The notes below the pieces were generated by a model. It saw only the letters and a list, made by a program, of their open reading frames with translations. It searched no databases and was not told the DNA's origin. From contig NZ_JNWQ01000018.1 in the NCBI RefSeq assembly GCF_000716875.1, positions 1 to 64,000 on the forward strand: a stretch of 64,000 nucleotides of DNA, given 5' to 3'. Source of the DNA: Streptomyces novaecaesareae (GTDB taxonomy: Bacteria; Actinomycetota; Actinomycetes; Streptomycetales; Streptomycetaceae). The first letter of the stretch is position 1; each line of letters starts with the position of its first letter. This document shows positions 35,771 through 45,735 of this stretch, piece after piece. Made by a program: the position numbers and the translations under genes.

Positions 35771-36381
35771 TCCGCCACCTCCGTGCTCTCCCCCGCTCCG
35801 CCGGCGGCCCGGCCGCCCGCCGCCCGTACGTCCAGCCGCGGCGGCCGTGCCAGCCCCACCCTCCCCAGCTCGTCCCGCAACTGCCGCTCCACCGCCGCCG
35901 GGTCCGCCCGCCCGACCAGCGACACCCGGACCTTCCGCCGCCCGACCCGGATCCGCAGGTGGTCGATCCCGTCCAGCCCCGCCGCCCGGTCCGCCAGCAG
36001 GTGCCCGATCCCGGTCCGCTCGATGACCGCGGCCGTCCCGCCGTACGGCCGCAGCACCAGCCACCGCCGAAGCCCGGGCGCGATCGCCAGCCACAGCAGC
36101 CATCCGCCGAGCAGCGTCACCACCCCGGCCCCCACCAGCACCCCCAGGTCGTCGAGGTGCCGTGTCGCCAGCTCGTCCACGATCTGCGCCCGCCACCTGC
36201 GCGCCGGCCGCCCGGCCCGGACCGCGATCACGTCGTACAGCAGCGCCACCGCGAGCACCAGCAGCCCCGTCGCCACCAGGGCCGCGGCCGCCGTCCGCGG
36301 CGCCCGCAGCCGCTCGGCCTTCCCCGCCCCACCTGCCTCGCCGGCCCCGTCGGCCTCGCCCTCGGCCGCCTCCGAGCTCAC
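35767..36381 (-). CDS. DUF6286 membrane protein of the Asp23 operon
   Basis: A 204-aa protein with an acidic Ala/Gly/Glu N-terminal tail, two membrane helices (about 33-52 and 81-100) and a conserved C-terminal domain (VGRRKVRVSLVGRADPAAVERQLRDELGRVGL) resembling the DUF6286 region that streptomycetes keep next to amaP. It probably joins the membrane Asp23 assembly. GTGA overlaps on both sides couple it to its neighbours. Confidence 0.8.
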   Translation of the reverse strand: MSSEAAEGEADGAGEAGGAGKAERLRAPRTAAAALVATGLLVLAVALLYDVIAVRAGRPARRWRAQIVDELATRHLDDLGVLVGAGVVTLLGGWLLWLAIAPGLRRWLVLRPYGGTAAVIERTGIGHLLADRAAGLDGIDHLRIRVGRRKVRVSLVGRADPAAVERQLRDELGRVGLARPPRLDVRAAGGRAAGGAGESTEVAE

Positions 36382-36725
36382 GACGCTCCCCCCGTCACCA
36401 GCTTCTCGACCACGATCACCACGTCCGACACCCGCGTCCCGGTCAGCCCCACCACCCGCGCCGCGATCCGCGCGCGCACCGCCCCGGCCAGCGCCGCGAC
36501 ATCGGACGGGAACGGCAGCTCGACCGCGACCCGCACCGTCACCGTGCTGCCCGGCACGGCCACCGTGACGTGCGGCGGCGCCCCCTTCGCCCGCCCGGCG
36601 GGCCAGGCCTCGGCCAGCACCTCCCGGGCGGCCCGGGCCGCGATCCGGGCGTAGACGCGGTCGGCGACCCGCAGCCGCCCCCGGCGCCCCGAAGCGGGGA
36701 CGGCCGCGGGAACGGGGGTCGCCAT
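36378..36725 (-). CDS. second Asp23/Gls24-type protein
   Basis: A 115-aa protein with a compact Asp23-like domain (VADRVYARIAARAAREVL...VTVAVPGSTVTVRVAVELPFPSDVAAL...VVGLTGTRVSDVVIVVEKL). It lacks the long tails of the first Asp23 protein in the operon. It is coupled to its neighbours by TGATG upstream and GTGA downstream. It likely co-assembles with the larger Asp23 protein. Confidence 0.82.
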   Translation of the reverse strand: MATPVPAAVPASGRRGRLRVADRVYARIAARAAREVLAEAWPAGRAKGAPPHVTVAVPGSTVTVRVAVELPFPSDVAALAGAVRARIAARVVGLTGTRVSDVVIVVEKLVTGGAS

Positions 36726-36916
36726 CAGCGGCGCCGGTCGCGGCCGCGGAGCAGGTCCCCGAGCTCGCCCGGCTCGATGTCGCCTTCCAGTAGACGTCCG
36801 ATCACGAAGCCGACCAGTCCGAGTACGCCCACCAGCAGGAACGCCGCGAACCCCCCGAAGTACCCGGCGAAGCCGAGGGCCATGCCCACCACCAGGCCGA
36901 CGATGGCCAGGTTCAT
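36725..36916 (-). CDS. DUF2273 small membrane protein
   Basis: A 63-aa protein with two hydrophobic segments (about 2-20 and 24-44) and a charged C-terminus (LRGRDRRR). DUF2273 proteins occur between asp23 and amaP genes in Gram-positive bacteria and serve as membrane components of the same complex. Confidence 0.85.
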   Translation of the reverse strand: MNLAIVGLVVGMALGFAGYFGGFAAFLLVGVLGLVGFVIGRLLEGDIEPGELGDLLRGRDRRR

Positions 36917-36972
36917 CCGCTACTCCCTCGTTCCGCGCTGCCTCGTCCTGTCAGGGCCCGCCCGGGCGGGCC

Positions 36973-37482
36973 CTACTTGAGCTTGGGCCGCTGCCCCGAC
37001 ACCGACACCGGCTCCTCTTCCTCCTCGAACTCCGGTTCGTCCGGGAGGTGGACGTCGTTGACCGCGATGTTGACCTCGACGACTTCCAGGCCGGTCATCC
37101 GCTCGACCGCGTTGATGATGTTCTCCCGCACCTGGCGGGCGAGTTCGGGAATGACCACGCCGTACTCGACGACCAGGGCGATGTCGATCGCGGTCTGCTT
37201 CTCGCCGACCTCGGCCTTGATGCCCCGGCCGACACTGGGCCGTCCGCCGGGCACCCGGTCCCGCATCGCGCCGAAGGTCCGGGCGAGCCCGGAGCCCAGC
37301 GCGTGGATCCCGGGGACCTCCCGGGCGGCCATCCCGGCGATCTTCTCCACCACGCCGACGGCCAGCGCCGTACGACCGCGCTCCCCGATCGGCTTCCCGC
37401 CGCCGGCGCTCGGCGGCGGTCCGGGGGTCGGGGTGCCACCGGCGTTCTTGTGCAGGGTCGCGGGCGTCGGAGTGTCAGGCAT
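36973..37482 (-). CDS. Asp23/Gls24 family envelope stress response protein
   Basis: A 169-aa protein: Pro/Gly/Thr-rich N-terminus (1-35), Asp23 domain (about 36-150, GRTALAVGVVEKIAGMAAREVPGIHALG ... IDIALVVEYGVVIPELARQVRENI), then an acidic tail (EFEEEEEP). In staphylococci Asp23 polymerises under the membrane and counters alkaline or envelope stress. It is the first gene of the operon asp23 - DUF2273 - asp23-like - DUF6286 - amaP. GGGAGA precedes the ATG. Confidence 0.92.
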   Translation of the reverse strand: MPDTPTPATLHKNAGGTPTPGPPPSAGGGKPIGERGRTALAVGVVEKIAGMAAREVPGIHALGSGLARTFGAMRDRVPGGRPSVGRGIKAEVGEKQTAIDIALVVEYGVVIPELARQVRENIINAVERMTGLEVVEVNIAVNDVHLPDEPEFEEEEEPVSVSGQRPKLK

Positions 37483-37607
37483 GGGCGAATCTCCCGTCGT
37501 ACGGCTCCAGCTATATCGCAAACCTCCCCAACTCTGGCATTTCGCCACGTTCCCCGCCCGCCGAGCGGCGCCCCTCCGACTCCCCCGGAGCACCCCGGAA
37601 ACGCGGA

Positions 37608-37643
37608 AGGCCCGGCCCCGGGGGTGTCCCCGGGGCCGGGCCT
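37608..37643 (-). terminator. terminator of the enoyl-CoA hydratase gene
   Basis: Perfect 16-bp arms (37608-37623 and 37628-37643) with a 4-nt loop, 19 nt beyond the stop at 37662. Confidence 0.9.
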
Positions 37644-37661
37644 CCGATCGGCGACGGAAGG

Positions 37662-38468
37662 TCAGTCGCCGATCCCGGCCAGCTCCCGCAGCCGACGGGC
37701 CTGGGCCGCCCGTTCGGCCGTACGCTGCTCCTCGAAGGAGCGCCCGGCGGCCCCCTGCAGCAGCGCCTTGGTCTCGATCACCGCGCCGCGCGGAGCGGCC
37801 ATCAGGGCCCCCGCGAGGTCGCGGGCGGCGGCGTCCAGCTCCGCCCCCGGCACGGCCAGGTTGGCCAGCCCGATCGCGGCGGCCTCCTCGGCGCCGACCC
37901 AGCGGCCGGTGGCGCAGATCTCCAGCGCCCGGGCGTAGCCGACGAGTTCGGTGAGCGGCTTGGTTCCGGCCAGGTCGGGGACGAGGCCCAGCGAGGTCTC
38001 CTTCATCGCGAACTGGACGTCCTCGGCGACGACCCGCAGGTCGCAGCCGAGCGCCAGCTGGAAGCCCGCGCCGACGGCGTGGCCCTGGACGACGGCGATG
38101 GAGATCAGGTCCGGGCGGCGCCACCAGGTGAAGGCCTCCTGGTACGAGGCGATGGTGTCGTCCAGTTCCTTGTCGCCGGCGGCGGCGAGCTGGAGGAAGG
38201 TGGGCTCGCCCGGGATGCCCTCGGCGGTGAACATGGCCCGGTCGAGACCGGCCGAGAAGGAGACGCCCTCCGCGCGCAGCAGGACCACCCGGACGCTGCC
38301 GGGCAGCTCGCGGCCGGCGGCGGCGAGGGCGCGCCAGAGCGCGGGCGACTGGGCGTTGCGCCGCTTGGGCTGACAGAGGGTGACGACGGCGAGTTCGCCT
38401 TCGATCTCCAGGCGGACGCCGTCCCGCTCCCAGCTCGGGGCCTGCGGTTCGGTGGCGGGGGCGGTCAT
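37662..38468 (-). CDS. enoyl-CoA hydratase/isomerase family protein
   Basis: A 268-aa crotonase-fold protein. Oxyanion-hole segments are SAGLDRAMF and QGHAVGAGFQLALGCDLRV; the KETSLGLVPDLAGTKPL region carries acidic residues at the catalytic positions. A hydratase or isomerase role in fatty or aromatic acid metabolism is likely, but the crotonase family is too diverse to assign the substrate. ATG 38468 follows a GGAGGT site. It lies alone between a terminator and the HTH gene. Confidence 0.88.
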   Translation of the reverse strand: MTAPATEPQAPSWERDGVRLEIEGELAVVTLCQPKRRNAQSPALWRALAAAGRELPGSVRVVLLRAEGVSFSAGLDRAMFTAEGIPGEPTFLQLAAAGDKELDDTIASYQEAFTWWRRPDLISIAVVQGHAVGAGFQLALGCDLRVVAEDVQFAMKETSLGLVPDLAGTKPLTELVGYARALEICATGRWVGAEEAAAIGLANLAVPGAELDAAARDLAGALMAAPRGAVIETKALLQGAAGRSFEEQRTAERAAQARRLRELAGIGD

Positions 38469-38730
38469 GCGGGGACCTCCGGTGGCGAGGGACGTGGCTA
38501 CCGGAGAGTAACAAACCTGGGCGCGCGAGGGCAGGGGCCCGGCCCGGAAAGATCGGCGGGGCCTTCGGGCACCGCCGGAAAGGGAGAGGAGGGGGCGGAC
38601 GACACCCCGGACATGACGATCGGCGGCCGGTCCACACGACCCGAGGGCGGACGCCCAGCTGACGGTCCAGCTGTCGTCTCCTCGGTCGGCGCCCTGCCGC
38701 CGCGTCATCCAGCCAATGACTGATGAACCG

Positions 38731-38964
38731 TCAGGAACCGGCCCCGGCAGTCGCTTTGTTCTTGCCCCGCGTGGCACCGCCGCGGCCCCGGAGGATCACT
38801 CCGGACTCGCTCAGCATCCGGTGCACGAAGCCGTACGAACGACCGGTCTCCTCCGCGAGAGCGCGAATGCTCGCCCCGGAGTCGTACTTCTTCTTGAGAT
38901 CGGCCGCGAGCTTCTCACGCGCGGCACCGGTCACCCGGCTGCCCTTTTTCAGAGTCTCGGCCAC
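38731..38964 (-). CDS. small helix-turn-helix protein
   Basis: A 77-aa basic protein made almost only of an HTH (DLKKKYDSGASIRALAEETGRSYGFVHRMLSESG) with Lys-rich and Gly/Arg-rich ends (RGRGGATRGKNKA). GTG 38964 is selected because GGAGG lies 7 nt upstream and because the conserved streptomycete protein begins VAETLKKGSRVTGAAR. Highly conserved in streptomycetes; likely a nucleoid-associated or regulatory protein. Confidence 0.87.
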   Translation of the reverse strand: MAETLKKGSRVTGAAREKLAADLKKKYDSGASIRALAEETGRSYGFVHRMLSESGVILRGRGGATRGKNKATAGAGS

Positions 38965-39291
38965 CCGTGCCTCCTCGTAGCGTTGCTCGGTCAGATTCCC
39001 ATGATCACCCATCCACCGCGTCCTGGCCACCCATTCGACAAGGTCGATGTCGGAAATGCGTGGTCCTCCGGTGGTGATCCGAGCGCACCAGGGCGCTCAC
39101 GCAGAGTGCACGCCCCCGGGCGGGTGCCGCCGTTCGCCGAGAAAGAGCTGATCAGCAGCGTCGGCCCGACCACGATCGAGTGGCGGGCCGACAGGAAGTC
39201 CTTAAACGGAATCCGGGTCTACTTCATTCCCGGACACGCCGTAAGGACTAGTTTTTCTGGTCCGAAAAGCGGATGCCGCGTCTACTTCCGG
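38965..39291. other. 327-bp intergenic region with a 19-bp imperfect direct repeat
   Basis: Unusually A/T-rich for this chromosome, especially 39200-39270. Two imperfect copies (16 of 19 matches) of a sequence ending GTCTACTTC lie at 39207-39225 and 39270-39288, the second touching the ABC-F stop codon. I see no gene, and no clear terminator hairpin for the ABC-F gene. Confidence 0.5.
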
Positions 39292-40890
<1,599 letters not shown>

Positions 40891-41003
40891 GGCTGGGAAC
40901 TACTCCTGGGACGTGGGCGGGCGGCCGGGTGGGGGCCCGGGGCCGGGCTGGCGGGAAGGGGCTTCATCGACGGTCGGCGCGGCACACGGAGCGCCGCCGC
41001 CCG

Positions 41004-41027
41004 CTATTGCCCGGAGAAGATAGCCAT
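41004..41027 (-). CDS. possible 7-codon leader peptide (MAIFSGQ) upstream of the ABC-F gene
   Basis: A complete mini-ORF of seven codons plus TAG. Its ATG lies 7 nt after a TAGACT -10, so the transcript would start at this ATG and be translated immediately. The remaining 113-nt leader down to the ABC-F start is GC-rich and can form stems around CCGGG/CCCGG. Translated leaders of this kind control antibiotic-resistance ABC-F and erm genes by ribosome stalling. Confidence 0.4.
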   Translation of the reverse strand: MAIFSGQ

Positions 41028-41034
41028 GGCGGCA

Positions 41035-41040
41035 AGTCTA
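41035..41040 (-). promoter_or_regulatory. -10 element of the ABC-F gene
   Basis: TAGACT on the minus strand, 7 nt before the ATG of the leader ORF. No convincing -35 at 17-18 bp. Confidence 0.55.
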
Positions 41041-41109
41041 CCGGGCCGTCCGGAACACCCCTTTGGGGGACGACCGCCCCGGGTGCCGACCGGCCCGACG
41101 AACCGCCGG

Positions 41110-42123
41110 TTACTGCTGCTGCGCGGCCGGCTGGTCCCCCGCGGAGTCCGCCGGGGCGTCCGACCCGGCCGGGGCCACCGGGGCCACCGGGGCGTCCACG
41201 GTCGGGGTCGCCGCCGGGTCCGCGCAGCCGCCCTGCGGACGGACCGCGGCGAACGGCGCGTCCAGGCTGCCGCAGGCCGTCTCGGGCGCGGCCGCCTTGG
41301 TGTCGAACACCCGGGGCGGGACGACCGGGCCGTCGGTGATCTCCACCCGGCTGCGGTCCAGCACCTTGACCGTCGCGGCCGGGCCGGTGCTCGTCGCCCA
41401 GCCGTTGCTGTCCAGCCGGTAGCCGGTGATGCCGCCGGAGACGGCCTGCCCGGCGCTGTTGGTGCAGGTGCGCGGGATGAGCACCGCGTAGTCGGTGTGC
41501 ACGGCGCGCAGCGGGTCGTAGACGCAGCCGTTGGACGGCCTGTCGTTGTAGCGCAGGTCGCCGTCGGCGTCGCGCAGGCCCATGGTCAGGTTGGGCGTCA
41601 CCAGGGCCAGCCAGGGCGAGCCGTCCCGCTGGACGGTGTGCAGCGCGGCCGCGGCCCGCTGCTTGGCGAGCTGCTTGCGCTGGGCGTCGGTCCGCTTGTC
41701 GGCGCCGGGCTCGCCGTCGCCGCGCAGCCAGTCCGCCAGGCCGGGCACCGCGCGGTGCCAGCGCACCTCGTGGTCGCCGGGGCGCACCGAGGTGACCAGG
41801 CCGTCGTCCCAGACCACGATCGCGCTGTCCCCGGCCATCGCCAGGTAGAGCGCCTCGGCGCCCTCGCGGCGGTAGGACCAGGCCTGCTCGCCGGTCTGCT
41901 TGTGGAAGGCCTCCAGGCCCGGGCCCACCCGGAGGTCCAGGTCGGCCGCGCTGAGCGACTCCGAGTTCACCGGCGTCGCCTCCGCGCCCGGTCCCGCCAC
42001 CCGGTCGCCGAACGGCACCGGCTTGTTCGCGTGTGCCGCCGCGCCGGCCGCAAGGACCAGCATCACCGCCAGGGCAGGCAGGATCGAGCGGGGGGTCAGT
42101 ACACGCATCGGCTTCCGGGACAC
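41110..42123 (-). CDS. secreted PQQ-like repeat protein, function unknown
   Basis: A 337-aa protein with a hydrophobic N-terminal segment (PRSILPALAVMLVLAAGAAAHA) acting as signal peptide or anchor, then a domain with DLRVGPGLEAFHKQTGEQAWSYRREG and VWDDGLVTSVRPGDHEVRWHRAV, reminiscent of propeller blades. The last 45 residues are an Ala/Pro/Asp/Gln-rich tail. The start is uncertain among GTG 42150, GTG 42123 and ATG 42108; I use 42123. It borders the exopolysaccharide locus but points away from it. Confidence 0.7.
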   Translation of the reverse strand: MSRKPMRVLTPRSILPALAVMLVLAAGAAAHANKPVPFGDRVAGPGAEATPVNSESLSAADLDLRVGPGLEAFHKQTGEQAWSYRREGAEALYLAMAGDSAIVVWDDGLVTSVRPGDHEVRWHRAVPGLADWLRGDGEPGADKRTDAQRKQLAKQRAAAALHTVQRDGSPWLALVTPNLTMGLRDADGDLRYNDRPSNGCVYDPLRAVHTDYAVLIPRTCTNSAGQAVSGGITGYRLDSNGWATSTGPAATVKVLDRSRVEITDGPVVPPRVFDTKAAAPETACGSLDAPFAAVRPQGGCADPAATPTVDAPVAPVAPAGSDAPADSAGDQPAAQQQ

Positions 42124-42491
42124 GGCCGGAGCGTACCTTTCGGCGGGCACGCGAGTCAGCTCGGTTCACTCCCCCGCCCGAGCCGCCGACCGCGGGCCCT
42201 GGCCCGGCCGACTCGCCCGGACGTCCGCCCGCCCACCTGCGTCGTCGGCGCCCCGGCCGCTCCGCGGGGCGTGCCGGAGCGGCCCGCGCGGGCCCGGCCG
42301 GACCGTTACAGAGCTGATACATGGCGGGGGGCCGGCCGCCGTTGCGGCAGACGGCGTTCGATTATCGCCCACTTTAGGGTGACATTCGGCTTTCCCTTCC
42401 CCCGCCGGGCCTACTGTCGGCGACCGGGGCGCCACGGTCCGTCCACGCCGAGGCCGCGCGCCCCGCCAACGCGACGTCCGGAGGAGAGACC
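42124..42491. other. 368-bp divergent region before the GH26-type gene
   Basis: Contains a TACTGT hexamer at 42412-42417 and a TAGGGT at 42375-42380, both possible -10 elements for the plus-strand glycanase gene, in a locally A/T-richer stretch (42356-42400), plus its ribosome-binding site (GGAGGAGAG). I see no gene. Confidence 0.5.
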
Positions 42492-43733
42492 ATGCGAATC
42501 GGCCGCCTGACGCTGGCCGCCGCCGCCCTGCTGCTGATGGCCACCGCCAGCGTCCCGGCCGGGACGCCGTTCAGCCAGACCGACCGGCACTCCCTCTCCT
42601 CGGACGCCTTCGAGCCCCGCGGCGCCGCCCCCCGCCCGCCGGTGCAGCGGCCCAGGCACGAGCCGCCGTTCGGCGCCTTCGTCGGCTCCTGGGACGACTA
42701 CATCCCGCAGATCGGCCGGTACGCGCAATGGCTGGGCGGCGCGAACATGCAGGTCGGCCACACCTACCTGGCGGGCAACGGCTGGGCCGACATCGAGGGC
42801 GAGCCGGTGGTCCTCGGCATGTGGTCGCAGTGGCGGCTGGACGACCCGTCCCGGCTGCTCGTGCTCGGCGTGCCGATGCTGGTGCCCAACGAGGCGGACG
42901 TGCCCGACGGCGAGGTGGCCAGGCTGCTCGCCCAGGGCGCGCGCGGGGACTTCGACAGACACTTCCTCAAGCTCGCGCGGCGGCTGGTCGCGCTGGGCGG
43001 CGCGGACACCGTGCTGACCCTCGGCTGGGAGATGAACGGCACCACCTACACCCACCGCTGCAAGCCCGACCCCTCAGCCTGGAAGTCGTACTGGCGGCGG
43101 ATCGTCGGCGTGATGCGCTCGGTGCCCGGGCAGCGGTTCCGCTTCGACTTCGCCCCCAGCCGGGGCCTGGACGCGATCCCGTGGACCAGGTGCTACCCCG
43201 GCGACGACGTGGTCGACATCATCGGCATGGACAGCTACGACCAGCCCGCCGGGGGCACCTTCGACGACTACGTCCGCGAGCCGTACGGCCTTCAGGACCA
43301 GGTCGAGTTCGCCGCCCGGCGCGGCAAGCCCGTCTCGTACCCGGAGTGGGGGCTGTTCCGCAACGGCGACAACCCCGAGTACGTGCAGCGGATGGTCGAG
43401 TGGATGCGCACCCATGACACCGCCTACCAGACCGTGACCGACTACTGCCCGCACGGCTTCTTCCAGTGCTCCGGCAATCCGCGCTCGACGGCGCGGTTCA
43501 AGCAGCTGATGTCCGGCTCGAAGGGCGCGCCGGTGGTGGTGCCGACCGCGCCCCCGGTCCCCACCGTCCCGGCACTGCCCTCCGTGCCCGCCACGCCGAG
43601 CATCCCCGCCCTGCCGACCTCGACGCCGACCCCGACGCCGACCCCGACGCCGACTCCGACTCCGACGACACCGAGGCCGACGCCGAGCCCGGCCGCGAGC
43701 CCCTCGGCGGCCCCGACGCCGACCCGGCGCTGA
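42492..43733 (+). CDS. secreted GH26-like beta-mannanase-type glycosidase
   Basis: A 413-aa protein with a signal peptide (1-24), a TIM-barrel domain (about 58-335) and a Thr/Pro/Ser-rich tail (340-413, PTPT repeats). GH26-type catalytic residues are the acid/base E180 in LGWEMNG and nucleophile E285 in YPEWGLF; the HTYLAGNGW block is also family-typical. GH26 enzymes cut beta-mannans and related beta-glycans. Its gene converges on the exopolysaccharide operon with only 4 bp between the stop codons, so it may trim or remodel that polymer at the cell surface. Confidence 0.87.
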   Translation: MRIGRLTLAAAALLLMATASVPAGTPFSQTDRHSLSSDAFEPRGAAPRPPVQRPRHEPPFGAFVGSWDDYIPQIGRYAQWLGGANMQVGHTYLAGNGWADIEGEPVVLGMWSQWRLDDPSRLLVLGVPMLVPNEADVPDGEVARLLAQGARGDFDRHFLKLARRLVALGGADTVLTLGWEMNGTTYTHRCKPDPSAWKSYWRRIVGVMRSVPGQRFRFDFAPSRGLDAIPWTRCYPGDDVVDIIGMDSYDQPAGGTFDDYVREPYGLQDQVEFAARRGKPVSYPEWGLFRNGDNPEYVQRMVEWMRTHDTAYQTVTDYCPHGFFQCSGNPRSTARFKQLMSGSKGAPVVVPTAPPVPTVPALPSVPATPSIPALPTSTPTPTPTPTPTPTPTTPRPTPSPAASPSAAPTPTRR

Positions 43734-43737
43734 GCGG

Positions 43738-44898
43738 TCAGCTGCGGCGGCGGGCCAGCAGCGCCTCCTTGAGCCGGGGGAAGCGGGTGCGCAGCTGGAG
43801 CGCCGCCTCCTGCCGGGCCCGCACCGCCCCGGCCCGGACGGCCGCCACCGGCGCCGCCCCCGCGGGGCCGAGCAGCAGCCGCTGGTTGGGCAGCGCGTCC
43901 GGCCGCCAGCGCTGCTTGTACGGCTCCCGGCCGCGCAGCAGGCCGAGCACCGGGATGCCCGCGCCGACCGTCTCGTCCAGCGCCGCGGTGAACAGCAGCC
44001 CGGCGATGTCCAGCCGCTCGCGCAGCACCGGGTGCGCGCCGTACAGGTACAGCCCGCCGAAGGACGGGCAGAGCAGCAGCAGGTTCACCGCGACCAGCTG
44101 GCCGTCCAGGTGGAACTGGTGGACGACGGCCTTGCCGGTGGCGACCAGGCCGGTGGTGGACTCGATCAGGTGCCGGGCGAAGCGCTCGGTGCGGTGCTCC
44201 GGGGTGACACCGCGCTGCTGCCACTGCAGGAAGTGCAGCCGCAGCAGCCCTTCCAGCGCCTCCGGCACCTCCGCCGGCGGCGTCGAGCGGACCTGCACCC
44301 CGGCTTCGGCGATCTTGCGCAGCTTCACCCGGCTGCGCTGGGCGGTCTTGCCGGGCAGCCGCTTGAGCAGCCGCTCCATCGGGACGGCGGGCAGGTACTG
44401 GCAGAGCGAGTCCTGGAAGCGGCGGCGACTGCCCCGCCAGTGCTCGTACACCCGCTGCACCGCGGCCTCGGGGTGCACCTCGCGCAGCTCCAGCGAGTGC
44501 CAGGGGCGGGTCAGCGGGAGGGCGGCGGCGAATTCGGCGGCGGCCCGGTCGGCGCACTCGTCGTCGAGCAGGACGTCGGTGTAGTCGACCAGCCCGGAGC
44601 CGAGGCCGGTCAGGCCGCCGAGCGGGCCGCCGCGGCGCATGAAGGCGCCGGCGCCGACCAGCCGGCCGTCCCGGCGGACCAGCACCACGAGCAGGGCGCC
44701 CGGGCGGCCGTACTGGCGCCACCAGGAGCGCTGCCAGTCGGCGGCCTGGAAGAAGGTGGCCATCCGGCAGCGGGCCGCCAGGTCGTCCCACTCCTCGGCG
44801 ACGGTGTCCAGGGCGTCGTCCTCGCGGCGCAGCTCGGTGGTCCAGGACGGCGCCGCGGCCTGGGCCGGCAGGTCGGCGCCGCAGGTCTCGGTACTCAT
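43738..44898 (-). CDS. FemAB-like GNAT acyltransferase of the exopolysaccharide operon
   Basis: A 386-aa protein with the BioF2-like/GNAT_6 domain found in polysaccharide loci (FFQAADWQRSWWRQYGRPG near the start; VHQFHLDGQLVAVNLLLLCPSFGGLYLYGAHP later; LLRGREPYKQRW). Proteins of this type probably transfer acyl or aminoacyl groups to a polymer or its precursor. It is the last gene of the run, and its ATG overlaps the Wzz-like stop codon by ATGA (44895-44898). Confidence 0.85.
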   Translation of the reverse strand: MSTETCGADLPAQAAAPSWTTELRREDDALDTVAEEWDDLAARCRMATFFQAADWQRSWWRQYGRPGALLVVLVRRDGRLVGAGAFMRRGGPLGGLTGLGSGLVDYTDVLLDDECADRAAAEFAAALPLTRPWHSLELREVHPEAAVQRVYEHWRGSRRRFQDSLCQYLPAVPMERLLKRLPGKTAQRSRVKLRKIAEAGVQVRSTPPAEVPEALEGLLRLHFLQWQQRGVTPEHRTERFARHLIESTTGLVATGKAVVHQFHLDGQLVAVNLLLLCPSFGGLYLYGAHPVLRERLDIAGLLFTAALDETVGAGIPVLGLLRGREPYKQRWRPDALPNQRLLLGPAGAAPVAAVRAGAVRARQEAALQLRTRFPRLKEALLARRRS

Positions 44899-45686
44899 CG
44901 TCCGCTCCCGGCCGCGGCCTTCGCGCCGGCCTTCGCTCCGGTCTTCGGGTCGCTCTTGGCGCCGGCCTTCGGGGCGGCCTTCGCGCCTTCCTCGGCCTCG
45001 GCCGGCTGCTCCTCGCTGCGCGGGCGCGGCGTCACGGGGGCCTCGGCCGGCTCGGGGGCGGCTGTCGACTCGGGGGCCGCGGCGCCGTCCGGGCTCCCGG
45101 TGCCTTCGGCGACCTCCGGCGCCCCGGCCCCGCCCCGGCGGCGGGTCGTCATCACCAGCGCGCCGAGCAGCAACCCGGCCGCGCCGCCGACCGCGACGTC
45201 CAGCTTCCCGGAGGGCGTGGTCGGCTTGTCCGGCGCGGCGGCCGGGGCCAGCGTCACCAACCGGACGTTGGTGTCCTTGCTGCTGGTGTTGGCGAAGGCG
45301 ACGAGCGAGTCCGCCACCGCGTCGGCCGTCCGGGCGGCCTCCTGGGCGCGCGGCCCGGTGCCGGTGATCTCGATCATCGGCGCGTCCGGGGAGGTCGTCC
45401 CGTGCACCAGGGACTCCAGCTCGGTCCGGGTGTGGCCGGTCTCGCCGGCCGCCACCGCGAGCACCTGCGGCTGGCCCGCCAGCCGCCCGTACGCCTGGGC
45501 GAAGTTGGTCGCGGTCGCGGCCTCGCCCGGGTTCTGCGGGACCACCAGGACGTAGGCGCTGGCGGAGTACGAGGGGTGCGAGACGACGGCGTACCCGGCG
45601 CCGGCCGCGGCGCCCAGCGGCACCGCGAGCGCCACCGGCCACCAACGGCGGGCCAGGCGGCGGGCGGTTCGACGCGGTGTGGTCAT
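44895..45686 (-). CDS. Wzz-type polysaccharide chain-length determinant
   Basis: A 263-aa membrane protein with two helices (about 16-36 and 163-182) flanking an extracytoplasmic loop (SASAYVLVVPQNPGEAATATNFAQAYGRLAGQPQVL), the topology of Wzz/CapA chain-length regulators. The expected tyrosine-kinase domain is absent; instead there is a Lys/Ala/Pro-rich cytoplasmic tail with repeats such as AGAKAGAKA. Chain-length control therefore may not use a fused BY-kinase. Confidence 0.85.
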   Translation of the reverse strand: MTTPRRTARRLARRWWPVALAVPLGAAAGAGYAVVSHPSYSASAYVLVVPQNPGEAATATNFAQAYGRLAGQPQVLAVAAGETGHTRTELESLVHGTTSPDAPMIEITGTGPRAQEAARTADAVADSLVAFANTSSKDTNVRLVTLAPAAAPDKPTTPSGKLDVAVGGAAGLLLGALVMTTRRRGGAGAPEVAEGTGSPDGAAAPESTAAPEPAEAPVTPRPRSEEQPAEAEEGAKAAPKAGAKSDPKTGAKAGAKAAAGSGR

Positions 45687-45735
45687 GGGTGTGGCTCCTT
45701 GGGGATGGGACGGCGGTTCCGGCGGTGGCGGGCGG

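Noticed and set aside
43620..43733. Possible repeat element in the GH26 gene
   Set aside because: It is the coding sequence of a Pro/Thr linker, not a mobile or regulatory repeat.
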